A stretch of DNA of 64,000 nucleotides from Granulosicoccus sp. Its GTDB lineage: Bacteria > Pseudomonadota > Gammaproteobacteria > Granulosicoccales > Granulosicoccaceae. The translations under genes were made by a program, and so were the position numbers. The stretch is from contig JALZUD010000013.1 in NCBI GenBank assembly GCA_023301725.1, positions 62,001 through 126,000 on the forward strand, read 5' to 3'. The notes beneath the pieces were generated by a model that saw only the letters and a program-made list of their open reading frames with translations, ran no database searches and was not told where the DNA came from. Below, piece after piece: positions 16,671-25,746 of this stretch (the first letter of the stretch is position 1; every line of letters begins with the position of its first letter).

Positions 16671-18038
16671 TCAGCGCGGATTGTTGTCAAGTTTCGCCTC
16701 GAATACATCTATTGGGCTCTTGCGACCGCGAAGCAAAGCTGAACCTTGCGAGGTGAACGCAAACTGCTCATCGTTGCACAATTGGCGTGTTCTGGCAGAG
16801 ATAAGAATCGACACCTCCCTCTCTTTAGCAAGTTCCTGTAAACGTGCTGCAATATTGACATCATCGCCATACACGGTGTAAGTCAAACGACTGGATGTAC
16901 CAACGAATCCACCAACAACCTTGCCCGTGTTAATACCCGCTCGAGCTTTCAGAAAGAAGCCTCCTGATAACTGGGTCTTGCTAAGTATTGACTCAATCTC
17001 TAAGGCTGCCTCTACCGCATTGGTCGCATGATTTGGATCATCGCTAGGCAGATTGAAACTAGCCAGAATCGCATCCCCTTGAAACTGACTAATCACCCCA
17101 TGATGTCTCTCAATAGGCTCGGATATCAGTCGGAAATACTCATTTAAGGTCTTGATCAATTCGTCTGGAGTTAATCGCTCCGCAAGCGTAGTAAATGAAA
17201 CCAAATCAAGAAACAGTATGCTGGCTTCTCGCGTTTCTGTTTGCGTGTCGATGAGCGGACCTTCAGCACCCCTAATTTTCGCAGCCACACTCTCAGGTAC
17301 AAAATGCGACAGATTTTTAGCACTGGCTTTGTTAATGATCGATATGGTGAGTAGACGCCTGCTACGCGCAACAGCCAGGGTCAGTATTATCGTCACAACA
17401 AGAATGGAGATTACCTTGTCAATTTCCCCTCCCACCAACACTGAGTTTGAAGTTAGGTACTTCACATAGTCCCTAGTAATCCATGACATACCTGTTTCGT
17501 CTATCAGGGCCATAAACACCATAATAAGCCAACCCCCTGCTCCTACCAACCCCGACAACAAAACATAGCCGGGTTCCAGACGCAGCGCACGAAGCGAGAT
17601 AAATATAAAAATATACAACAACGTGGGAGACTTGAGATAGAAAGAGGGTGGTTGCATGTATTGCAAATGAAATGACCAGATCAGGCCCATTAACAGCCCC
17701 ATATCAACCAGGATGGATAGATTAAGCACCCAATGTGGCAAATTTCTTCTGTAAGCTGAGAAGAGACGCACACACGTAAACAGGAAATAAGTACCTAGAA
17801 AATAAGGAACTGGCTCAAACGCCGCGTTTTCCGGTCTGGTGGTAGGCGCGTTAAAATACAAGACTGTGAACACAAGCAGTATGAAGATCTGAATCCAGCC
17901 AATCAGACGCTCACTGCTCTCTTGTTGCTTAGAAATAGTATCGCTAATACTTTTAGGCAAATCTTGATCGACACCGCCAACCAACCAACCTTGAGCCACC
18001 TGATTCCAGGTTTTTAATTTTTTTCTAATTGAGCTCAA
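16671..18038 (-). CDS. Membrane class III adenylate/guanylate cyclase
   Basis: About 455 residues: an N-terminal membrane sensor with roughly six hydrophobic helices (45-230), then a class III cyclase domain. Metal-binding Asp residues are in ILFLDLVSFTTLAERL and in QFQGDAILASF; the transition-state Asn and Arg are in DDVNIAARLQ. The usual purine-selecting Lys is replaced by Gln (SQFQGD), so cAMP versus cGMP cannot be decided. The frame opens at a GTG at 18071, but the TTG at 18038 has a good AGGAAG site 7 bases upstream and is preferred. It is convergent with two cNMP-binding genes. Confidence 0.85.
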   Translation of the reverse strand: MSSIRKKLKTWNQVAQGWLVGGVDQDLPKSISDTISKQQESSERLIGWIQIFILLVFTVLYFNAPTTRPENAAFEPVPYFLGTYFLFTCVRLFSAYRRNLPHWVLNLSILVDMGLLMGLIWSFHLQYMQPPSFYLKSPTLLYIFIFISLRALRLEPGYVLLSGLVGAGGWLIMVFMALIDETGMSWITRDYVKYLTSNSVLVGGEIDKVISILVVTIILTLAVARSRRLLTISIINKASAKNLSHFVPESVAAKIRGAEGPLIDTQTETREASILFLDLVSFTTLAERLTPDELIKTLNEYFRLISEPIERHHGVISQFQGDAILASFNLPSDDPNHATNAVEAALEIESILSKTQLSGGFFLKARAGINTGKVVGGFVGTSSRLTYTVYGDDVNIAARLQELAKEREVSILISARTRQLCNDEQFAFTSQGSALLRGRKSPIDVFEAKLDNNPR

Positions 18039-18169
18039 GACAACACTTCCTGCGGTAATAGGCACGCACACAGTAGATCAAACACTAGGCACCCCTGAAC
18101 CCTCGGGTTTATCAATAATCAAGTTATCAATGCGCATTATATTTAGCTGATTATCTTGTTTTAGGAACC

Positions 18170-19045
18170 CTAGTCCAACTTCAGATCAAGCAACTGTAAC
18201 TCGCTATACAGATGATCGATTTCGTGTGCTTCAACCCGCTGGCTAATGTAATAGCGCGACACAGGCAAATCTTCAGCAACCCCATACGCATCAGGATTTT
18301 GAACAAACCGGCTGTCTGCACTCAACTTAGCGTGCCCATCCGGCAATAACTTATTGGCAAGCCCTTGGCCATGTTCCGCAAATAAGTCCAAATCGCTTGC
18401 ATACATCAAGTCATACCAAGTGACATTCTCACCTTTGCTTGTTACAGAAAAAAAGAGTAACGCCTGCAAGCCGCCGTGCTGCAAGAGTACCGGCGTTAGC
18501 GGTTGCTCTTGCATATCATCCATAAGTTGTTGTTGGTGAGGCTCGAGCTGCGGATATATCTCCAGAATATCTGTAGACACTGATAAGGGCGAAACGTTAG
18601 CAGAGCTACGCTGCCACACATATCGTGCATTTTCCAACACCTTAAAGCCAAGGGACTCAACAATACCCAGTGGCTTTTTTGAATTGGTCAGTGTGGCATA
18701 GGTCATCGATTTGTCTTTAACAGAATCAAGCAACATTTCGCGCCCCAAGCCTTGACCACGCAGTGATTTATCCAGATACCACGAGCTCATGCTGACCATG
18801 CGCTCGGGCCTCAGAGTGTTCTTGGCATTGCCAATGAGTCGATCAGAGTAGACCATCCCACAAAAACCCAAGATACCCGCCTCTGACTCCACGATACGTC
18901 CAAAATCTGGCTTCTCGGCGAGCCAAGAATACGTCATCAGCTTACGCCATCGGCTCACAGGGATACGCGAATTCATTTTTGTATGCAGCAAAGTGCAGAT
19001 GGGCCCTATGTCGTCCGCCGTTGCAGGTCTAATGACGGCGTTCAT
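18170..19045 (-). CDS. GNAT-family N-acetyltransferase
   Basis: A 291-residue protein. The N-terminal half is a GNAT domain: IRPATADDIGPICTLLH, then the acetyl-CoA pyrophosphate loop RGQGLGREML near residue 118 and a SLGF motif. The C-terminal 130 residues are not recognised. Its ATG overlaps the stop of the upstream deacetylase (ATGA), so the two are translationally coupled. A GTG 9 bases earlier is possible. In this setting it may acetylate an amino sugar, the reverse of the deacetylase, but its substrate is unknown. It is the last gene of the 29.6-18.2 kb operon. Confidence 0.78.
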   Translation of the reverse strand: MNAVIRPATADDIGPICTLLHTKMNSRIPVSRWRKLMTYSWLAEKPDFGRIVESEAGILGFCGMVYSDRLIGNAKNTLRPERMVSMSSWYLDKSLRGQGLGREMLLDSVKDKSMTYATLTNSKKPLGIVESLGFKVLENARYVWQRSSANVSPLSVSTDILEIYPQLEPHQQQLMDDMQEQPLTPVLLQHGGLQALLFFSVTSKGENVTWYDLMYASDLDLFAEHGQGLANKLLPDGHAKLSADSRFVQNPDAYGVAEDLPVSRYYISQRVEAHEIDHLYSELQLLDLKLD

Positions 19046-19836
19046 GCTGTCCACCTGAAAACTTCAACAGGTGCAATCCACCTCGCTCCGGCATGGTTGT
19101 CGACAAATTTTGCCAATTGCTCACAAAACTGCCAGCCATTTGCATCAAGATCAATATGGTGCGTCAAAAATCCAGTGTGCTCTTGTTCGCTAGCACCGCC
19201 AGTTCGGCGTGCAGCAAGGTGGATGACCAATTGATTGAGGGTCTTCTGTTCCCCTGCAAAAACTGTCCCACCCTTCCAGCTGATGGGATCGCAGTGCGAA
19301 TTGGCCACCACAAAGCCTTCATTTTCAAGAGGCACCTCCTGCGCACCAAACGCAGAAACGCCCGCATAGCCAACATCTATTAATCCTTGAACCACTTCTG
19401 GAGCGATACGATTCCATGGCGGTACGACCACAGGTAGAAACTGCGTACCAAACAGTGTGTGGAGACGTTCACGCCCTACCAGAAGCTCTTTCACAACAGC
19501 CTCCTCGCCACGATGAATCCCGAGTTCCCATGCACCCAACCCCTGTCCTCTAGGTGCATGGTTGATATGCGCATAGCCATGCTGCGCAACGCTCAGCAAT
19601 GCGAATTCGGACAATACAGGTGCTAAGCCGGGCTCTGCATTTGCCGGAATGACCGCAAGCAGCAAGCCGGTAGTGCGTGTCAGGTTAGTGAGTTGATCGA
19701 GTTTCGGTCCTGGCGCCACTGCGTCATCGTCACGCCACCACAACGTAGCTTGTTGCTCATTTGCCACCCAATGGTTCAACTCAGCATCCAGCTGATGCCA
19801 TGGAGTCGTTACCGAGCTGTCGCTTGATTTGATCAT
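19042..19836 (-). CDS. CE4-like polysaccharide deacetylase family protein (paralogue A)
   Basis: A 264-residue protein with a reduced NodB-type barrel. Candidate metal and catalytic residues are WRDDDAV (Asp36-38), HGYAHINH (His86, His90, His93), PPWNR (139-143, the substrate-groove Arg/Trp motif) and THH (225-227). No signal peptide is present, so it would act on a cytoplasmic sugar or lipid-linked precursor. A second copy with the same motifs is at 30602-31351. It is coupled to the GNAT gene and lies 62 bases after a glycosyltransferase. Deacetylation of an N-acetyl sugar is the family function; the exact substrate is unknown. Confidence 0.75.
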   Translation of the reverse strand: MIKSSDSSVTTPWHQLDAELNHWVANEQQATLWWRDDDAVAPGPKLDQLTNLTRTTGLLLAVIPANAEPGLAPVLSEFALLSVAQHGYAHINHAPRGQGLGAWELGIHRGEEAVVKELLVGRERLHTLFGTQFLPVVVPPWNRIAPEVVQGLIDVGYAGVSAFGAQEVPLENEGFVVANSHCDPISWKGGTVFAGEQKTLNQLVIHLAARRTGGASEQEHTGFLTHHIDLDANGWQFCEQLAKFVDNHAGARWIAPVEVFRWTA

Positions 19837-19898
19837 GGAGTTACGTCTCTACCCAAATACATCACCCAGACAATTTTCCGAGGCCATTATCAAAGAAT

Positions 19899-21038
19899 CT
19901 AAAGCATCTCAAGTATTCTAGCCGTATTGTCTGCGCCCTCAGTGTTGAGCATAGTGGCCTCAGGAGGTATAGATTGTGACAACACAGCTCGCATAGCGTT
20001 CGCTAGATATTTCACCGATAGTTCGCTTTCCAACACCGTGGTTGCCAACCCCATAGCCTGCAAACGTCGCGCTCTATCGAGCTGCTCAGTTTCAGTCCCC
20101 ATACTGAACGGAATCAACAAACAGCGGCAACGAGCTTGTAATACGTCCGACACTGTATTGTAGCCAGCTTGAGATATTGAGAGCTTTGCACCTGCTAATA
20201 AACCGGTAAAGTCATCGCGAAAGCGTTGCAAAACCACACCAGCCGGAACAGCGCGCGCCATTGACTCAAAAACAGGCTCTGGAAGATTGGGACCAGTGAT
20301 GACACACATAGACCCAAGATCAGGGTATTCGCTGGCCACGCCAATAACACACATTAATAATTTTTCACCCACAGCTCCGCCACCTGCAGAGACAACAATA
20401 TCGAATTGATCTTTTGACTCGTGCATGTGCTGTGCACTGATAAGACCTGTGTAACAGAGTTTTGTCGCAATACTTGCGCTCTCCGAAAAACTATCACCAA
20501 GCGGTGCAAACGATTCATCGCCATGCACCAACACCTTGTCGAAGTGCTGCGATATCAACTGTGCTGTCTGAGCATCGCGCCCAGGCTTGACTCTTTTTTG
20601 CAGGATGTCGCGAACAGAGCAAACCAGTTTTGGCCTAGGCTGTGTACTCTCGATAGCATCAATCAACGGCAACAATTCAAAGCGCACTTGGCGCCGACCA
20701 AATGGATACGCTTCAAGAACCACGATGTCAGGCTGGAAAGCGCTATAGGTTTCCAGTAACTTATCTCGCCGGTGATTTCTATAATCATCATCGATAGGCG
20801 TGTTGTCAGCGTCTACCAGAACACTAAAATCATCTTTAGAGACAGCTATGGGAGGTAGCTGAACTTGCCTTGCCCCTTCAATCGCAAAGTGTGGCACCGG
20901 CGATCCACCAGATACCACCATAACGTCAAAGCCGTGATGTACCAATGCTTGTGCAATACGTTTGGCGCGCATCAGGTGCCCGATACCTAGCAAGTGCTGA
21001 ACATAAAACAGCACTCGTTTGCTATGTATCTCAGACAT
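19899..21038 (-). CDS. GT-B glycosyltransferase, GxGH type (copy 1)
   Basis: A 379-residue glycosyltransferase resembling MurG and the COG4671 predicted transferases. The N-terminal motif LLGIGHLMRAKRIA (Gly18, Gly20, His21) and the C-terminal nucleotide-sugar site around SQAGYNTVSDVLQ, followed by PFSMGTETEQLDRA, are clear. The frame is open to 21119, but the ATG at 21038 is preferred: it overlaps the stop of the upstream GT4 gene by 8 bases (ATGTCTGA) and starts just before the first beta strand. It has the same architecture and motif positions as the gene at 22302-23513, so the two may add successive or alternative sugars. Confidence 0.82.
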   Translation of the reverse strand: MSEIHSKRVLFYVQHLLGIGHLMRAKRIAQALVHHGFDVMVVSGGSPVPHFAIEGARQVQLPPIAVSKDDFSVLVDADNTPIDDDYRNHRRDKLLETYSAFQPDIVVLEAYPFGRRQVRFELLPLIDAIESTQPRPKLVCSVRDILQKRVKPGRDAQTAQLISQHFDKVLVHGDESFAPLGDSFSESASIATKLCYTGLISAQHMHESKDQFDIVVSAGGGAVGEKLLMCVIGVASEYPDLGSMCVITGPNLPEPVFESMARAVPAGVVLQRFRDDFTGLLAGAKLSISQAGYNTVSDVLQARCRCLLIPFSMGTETEQLDRARRLQAMGLATTVLESELSVKYLANAMRAVLSQSIPPEATMLNTEGADNTARILEML

Positions 21039-22305
21039 TATTTGTGATGTCTTGACGTGCGTTAACCTGAACGCCTGCAAATAAGTCAAGTAGTTGAGAA
21101 ATGCTGGCGTGGTGATCAAAACGCGACCGTATATTTTTTGCAGCGTTCTGACCCAGCTGCCAACGCAAGCTCGGATCTGTCATGAGCAGCTCGATAGCAT
21201 CTCGCAGTTCTTCAACGTTGTCAGGCTCTACCAATAGTGCATCACGTTGATGCTCAAAGGCCTCTGGAATAGCTGATATATGAGTAGTAATGCAAGTAAG
21301 TCCCTGACTAGCTGCCTCAACCAATACATTAGGCAGGCCATCGCGATCCCCATCTTCGGTGATTCGACACGCCAGAGCAAATAAATCTGACCGCTGATAA
21401 TGCTCTAGAACAACGCTCTGCGTCACAGCCCCTAACCAGGTAATTTGCTGTGCTATTCCCAGCGTTTCAGCCAGTTTTTGTAGTTTTTCTAACTCAGTGC
21501 CTCCACCAATATGCGTAAAGTGCCAATGCAAGGTCTTTGGCAGGGCAGCCAGTGCTTGCAACAACGTATCTAAACCTTTTTTCTTAACCGCGCGCCCAAC
21601 ACTCAACACGTTCACCGTAGCTGACGGATCGCTACCATCGCTTTGCGAAGCTGATCGCTGGAACGACGGGAATCGCTCGAGATCAATACCGTGATAGCTC
21701 AGGTGCACTCTAGTAGGGTCAACGGCAAGCGATTGTAGGTAGTGATGGCCGGTTCCGGTACAAGTGACAGCCCAGCGAGCACGTCCAAGCTTTGCGCTAA
21801 GTTCACGCTCTGCTGATGTCCATATATCTTTTGCGTGTGCTGACACACTCCAACCAACCGATGTGATCTGACTGGCGTAATCTGCCACTGATGCAGGAGT
21901 ATGAATAAAATGTGCGTACAGCCATATACCTGATTCTGGCCATTCGTTTGCCAATACCAACGCTTGTCCAAAACGCCGAAAACGATTTCGAGTAAAGTCA
22001 TGTGCAAGGTCTGTAACAAAACCTACACAGGCCTTCCAGAACCCTGCCCTACCAAGACACTTCAATAGCGCCTTTAGAACCCGAACAGGCTCTTCATGAA
22101 GATACTCAGGCAAGTACAATACAGGGGCCGTTATCTCATCATGCACTGTGTGCTGACTGGTATCTGTTGGGTGGCGCAATGAAACAATCGCCAGCGGTAT
22201 ACCAGCTCGCTGCAGTCCGAGCAATTCCTGCGCGATAAAGGTTTCAGACAAACGAGGGTAACCTTTTAAAACAACAATCAATTTTCCGCTCATCGAGGCA
22301 TTCAT
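21031..22305 (-). CDS. GT4-family glycosyltransferase
   Basis: A 424-residue retaining GT-B glycosyltransferase. The N-terminal KGYPRLSETFIAQEL is typical of GT4 enzymes that build exopolysaccharide or lipid-linked glycans. The C-terminal donor site has VGRAVKKKGLDTLLQAL and the E-x7-E type motif in EDGDRDGLPNVLVEA. It is sandwiched between two GxGH-type transferases, overlapping the upstream one by 4 bases and the downstream one by 8, so all three should be made in step. The sugar donor and acceptor are unknown. Confidence 0.85.
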   Translation of the reverse strand: MNASMSGKLIVVLKGYPRLSETFIAQELLGLQRAGIPLAIVSLRHPTDTSQHTVHDEITAPVLYLPEYLHEEPVRVLKALLKCLGRAGFWKACVGFVTDLAHDFTRNRFRRFGQALVLANEWPESGIWLYAHFIHTPASVADYASQITSVGWSVSAHAKDIWTSAERELSAKLGRARWAVTCTGTGHHYLQSLAVDPTRVHLSYHGIDLERFPSFQRSASQSDGSDPSATVNVLSVGRAVKKKGLDTLLQALAALPKTLHWHFTHIGGGTELEKLQKLAETLGIAQQITWLGAVTQSVVLEHYQRSDLFALACRITEDGDRDGLPNVLVEAASQGLTCITTHISAIPEAFEHQRDALLVEPDNVEELRDAIELLMTDPSLRWQLGQNAAKNIRSRFDHHASISQLLDLFAGVQVNARQDITNNV

Positions 22306-23513
22306 TGTTTGTCAGATTTTTTTTTATGCGCCTTAACACAATTACAGCTCAGCATCTTCCCTAGCAGCTCAACCACGCACGTTAGTCCATCCAGTGCAAA
22401 ATCAGTATACCGCTGCGAAGGTTTTGGTCTATCTGGTAAAGCAACAAGCGCTGCTAACAATTTATTCGGGTCGTCAGCATCCACAGGCAGAATCATATCA
22501 ACAAGATCAAGCTCAGCAGCACGCGTTGTTCTTATCAGCTGCTCTTCGCGAGGCACTGTTCGAGGAACAATGAGAGCAGGCTTATCGAACGAGAGTATTT
22601 CGCAAAATGTGTTGTAACCACCCATACCAACAACCGCTCGCGCGTTGAAGATAAGATCTTCCATGCGAGCATCAAAGCCAATAATCTTAACACCAGGTAT
22701 GCTCTTCCCTAACGCCACAAACTCATCGCGTTCCTTGCTTGGCATATACGGACCCAGCACAAACAGAGCCTCGAGTAATTTATCAGACGATTTTTCGTAC
22801 ACCGATAACACTGATCGAATCAGCTCAACACCGTCGCCTCCACCACCCGCAGTTACAAGAATGTAGTTGTCTTTACTACTTTGTTTTGGTTTGACACCAT
22901 GGGACACCTGGCGCTTGAGAAAACCTGCAAACTGAATTTTTGAATTGACACTCTCGGGAACATCAAGCCCTACTAAAGGATTATAAAAATTCTTGGGGCC
23001 ATACACCCAGATATGATCGTAAGTACTCTCGATCTTACTCATCAGCTCCTTTCGCTCCCATTCAGCCTTGAGCAACTTGGGCGAATCCATGACATCACGC
23101 AAACCAAGCACTAACTGCGTGCCCTGACTTTTAAGGTAACGCAGAGTCTCTGTTATTTCGCCTTTCAGCCCCATGGGTTCTTTATCTACAATGAACACAT
23201 CGGGGTTAAATGTTTTAGCAGTGTGCAAGACAATAGACTCACGCATCCTGATGGTATCCGCAATATCAATGTGCTGATCCAATGACGTGTACTCACCGTT
23301 TCGCAGCTTGATCACACTCGGGATTTTTACAAAATCGACGCGCGAGCGAAAATCGAAGGCACCCGCAATAGCTGAACCCGAAATAATAAGCACACTCAGC
23401 CCACTGTAATGCTCAACAAGCGAGTGCGCTATGGTACGGCATCGTCGTAGATGGCCCAACCCGAACGTGTCATGGCTGTACATGAGAATACGAGCGCCGT
23501 TTAAATTAATCAC
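22302..23513 (-). CDS. GT-B glycosyltransferase, GxGH type (copy 2)
   Basis: A 403-residue predicted glycosyltransferase of the COG4671 kind. It has DTFGLGHLRRCRTIA (Gly18, Gly20, His21, the same positions as copy 1) and the donor site GMGGYNTFCEILSFDKPALIVPR region with a following EEQ. The TAGGGGDG loop is also typical. It is 57 bases downstream of the ABC permease gene and overlaps the GT4 gene by ATGA. This links glycan synthesis to the ABC importer in one transcript. Confidence 0.83.
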   Translation of the reverse strand: MINLNGARILMYSHDTFGLGHLRRCRTIAHSLVEHYSGLSVLIISGSAIAGAFDFRSRVDFVKIPSVIKLRNGEYTSLDQHIDIADTIRMRESIVLHTAKTFNPDVFIVDKEPMGLKGEITETLRYLKSQGTQLVLGLRDVMDSPKLLKAEWERKELMSKIESTYDHIWVYGPKNFYNPLVGLDVPESVNSKIQFAGFLKRQVSHGVKPKQSSKDNYILVTAGGGGDGVELIRSVLSVYEKSSDKLLEALFVLGPYMPSKERDEFVALGKSIPGVKIIGFDARMEDLIFNARAVVGMGGYNTFCEILSFDKPALIVPRTVPREEQLIRTTRAAELDLVDMILPVDADDPNKLLAALVALPDRPKPSQRYTDFALDGLTCVVELLGKMLSCNCVKAHKKKSDKQ

Positions 23514-23570
23514 GATACAAAACCTTTAACTCCATAACTTGATGCAAAATCAAGAGCACCTCATTTACCC

Positions 23571-24749
23571 TTACTTATAAGGATCTGCAGCATCCCGCAA
23601 GCCATCACCTAGGAAGTTGAAGGCAAGAATAACAAGAATGACCGGCACTACTGGAAACAATAACCAAGGGTAAAGCGCGATAACATTAATGCTTCTCGCT
23701 TCTGTGAGTAGAATCCCCCAACTGGTTGTCGGTGGCCGCAAGCCTATACCCAGAAAGCTCAGAGCCGTTTCCCCAAGTATCATACCCGGTACCGCCAGGG
23801 TTGCACTAGCAATAAGATGCGACATGAATCCTGGCACAAGATGGCTGCGTATGACCCGACTGCTTTTAGCCCCTAGCAACTGGGCGGCTACAACAAAATC
23901 TTCATCGCGCAGTGACAACAGCTTGGAGCGTACTGCTCGTGCCAGGCCTGTCCAGTCTATTAATCCTAATATGACCGTTATGCCAACATAAACCAGCAAA
24001 GGGCTCCAGGTAAGCGGAATAATTGTCGCCAATGCCATCCATAATGGGATGCTCGGGATGGATTGCAAAACCTCAGTGATTCTTTGCACCATCATGTCAA
24101 ACAGACCGCCACGATAACCAGCAATACCACCGATGACTATCCCCAGCACAAAACTCATTATTACGCCAAGGATACCAATGGTAAGAGAAATTCTTGCACC
24201 GTATATGGTTCGAGACAGAATATCCCGACCGAGACGATCTGTCCCCAATAAAAACATTTGTCCATTTTCTGCTGGGCATACCAGATGCAGATCTGTGTCT
24301 ATAACATTCCAGAAACTGTAGGAATCTGCACGACAGAAAAATCGTAATTCTTGAATATCATTTTCATCGTCAGCATAGTTACGCCGCAGAGTTGTCATGT
24401 CTAAAATCATGGTCTTGCCGTAGACATAAGGTCTGACCAATTCACCATCACGAAAAATATGTATCGCCGTAGGTGGGGCATAGATGGATTCGGTATGGCG
24501 CGTGTGCAGATTGTACGGCGCCAGAAATTCGCTAATCGTAATTCCAAGGTAGATCAGAATCAGAAAAATAAGCGACACCAACGCAGGTTTGTGTTGACGA
24601 AAATGCAGCCACATCAATCTCGATTGTGAAGCCATAGCTGAAGAATCAGCTACGTTATCGTTTTCCAGATCATTGGGATCATAAGGCGCTGTGGATACAA
24701 AGTGATCCAGCGGCTTTCCTGAATCAGGCAATGGCGACTTGGAATTCAT
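23571..24749 (-). CDS. ABC importer permease, DppC/YejE type
   Basis: A 392-residue inner-membrane permease. After an N-terminal helix (about 52-75) comes an unusually long periplasmic segment (80-170), then the conserved GTDRLGRDILSRTIYGARISL and five helices with the coupling (EAA) loop near GAKSSRVIRSHLVPG. This layout, with a long loop after helix 1, is like YejE and sugar-type members of the Opp/Dpp class. It overlaps the partner permease by ATGA and belongs to a complete importer operon. Confidence 0.9.
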   Translation of the reverse strand: MNSKSPLPDSGKPLDHFVSTAPYDPNDLENDNVADSSAMASQSRLMWLHFRQHKPALVSLIFLILIYLGITISEFLAPYNLHTRHTESIYAPPTAIHIFRDGELVRPYVYGKTMILDMTTLRRNYADDENDIQELRFFCRADSYSFWNVIDTDLHLVCPAENGQMFLLGTDRLGRDILSRTIYGARISLTIGILGVIMSFVLGIVIGGIAGYRGGLFDMMVQRITEVLQSIPSIPLWMALATIIPLTWSPLLVYVGITVILGLIDWTGLARAVRSKLLSLRDEDFVVAAQLLGAKSSRVIRSHLVPGFMSHLIASATLAVPGMILGETALSFLGIGLRPPTTSWGILLTEARSINVIALYPWLLFPVVPVILVILAFNFLGDGLRDAADPYK

Positions 24750-25744
24750 ACGTTTCGCCCTTTTCCAAATCGGATACGAGGATCTAGTATGGCCAATGCT
24801 ATATCAGACACTAAAACACCAATAACAGTCAGGAACGCCAAGAACATCAGGAACGACCCTGCCAGATACATATCCTGACTCTGCAATGCTTGTATCAGCA
24901 TAGGGCCTGTTGTTTCTAATGACAGAACAATCGCTGTGACTTCTGCTCCAGATATTACTGCAGGCAAGATAGAACCAATATCTGAAATGAAGAAGTTCAA
25001 AGCCATGCGCAAAGGGTATTTTCTGAGCACCTTCTTTGGGTGTAATCCTTTTGCACGTGCCGTGATCACATACTGCTTTCTCAATTCATCAAGCAAGTTA
25101 GCCCGCAATCGACGAATCATTGCGGCAGTACCCGCTGTACCGATAATAATGACCGGAATCCAGAGATGCTCAAGAATGGATATAAATTTATCCCAGGACA
25201 TCGACTGATTCAGATACTCCCGGTCCATCAGATGACCAATGGATGTTCCGAACCACACGTTAGCAAAGTACATCATGACCAAGGCCAGAATAAAGTTAGG
25301 CACAGCAATACCAATCATGCCTACAAGCGTTAGCCCGTAGTCGCCCCAACTGTACTGATGTGTTGCCGAGTAGATCCCAATAGGAAAAGCGATGAGCCAA
25401 GTAAAAGCTATGGTAACTACCGAGACCATTATGGTTAACCACAACCGGTCGCCTACTACTTCATTCACAGGTAGGCGATATTCAAACGAGTAGCCAAAGT
25501 CGCCTACAACCATTCCGGTAATCCAATGCCAATAACGTACTGTTATTGGTTGGTCAAAACCGTAGCGCTCTCTTAGAACCTCGATCTCTGCCAGATCAGC
25601 AGTTTCTCCCATGGCTTTAAGCTCAGCCACGTAGCTTTCAAAAAAATCACCCGGCGGTAACTCTATGATGGTGAAAACCAGAATCGAGATAATTAACAAG
25701 GTGGGGATCATTGTGATGATCCGCCAAAATATATAACTGAACAT
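24746..25744 (-). CDS. ABC importer permease, DppB/YejB type
   Basis: A 332-residue permease with the typical start (MFSYIFWRIITMIPTLLIIS), six helices and the coupling loop ARAKGLHPKKVLRKYPLR that contacts the ATPase. It pairs with the preceding DppC-type permease to form the membrane channel. It starts 2 bases after the stop of the binding-protein gene. Confidence 0.91.
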   Translation of the reverse strand: MFSYIFWRIITMIPTLLIISILVFTIIELPPGDFFESYVAELKAMGETADLAEIEVLRERYGFDQPITVRYWHWITGMVVGDFGYSFEYRLPVNEVVGDRLWLTIMVSVVTIAFTWLIAFPIGIYSATHQYSWGDYGLTLVGMIGIAVPNFILALVMMYFANVWFGTSIGHLMDREYLNQSMSWDKFISILEHLWIPVIIIGTAGTAAMIRRLRANLLDELRKQYVITARAKGLHPKKVLRKYPLRMALNFFISDIGSILPAVISGAEVTAIVLSLETTGPMLIQALQSQDMYLAGSFLMFLAFLTVIGVLVSDIALAILDPRIRFGKGRNV

Positions 25745-25746
25745 AG

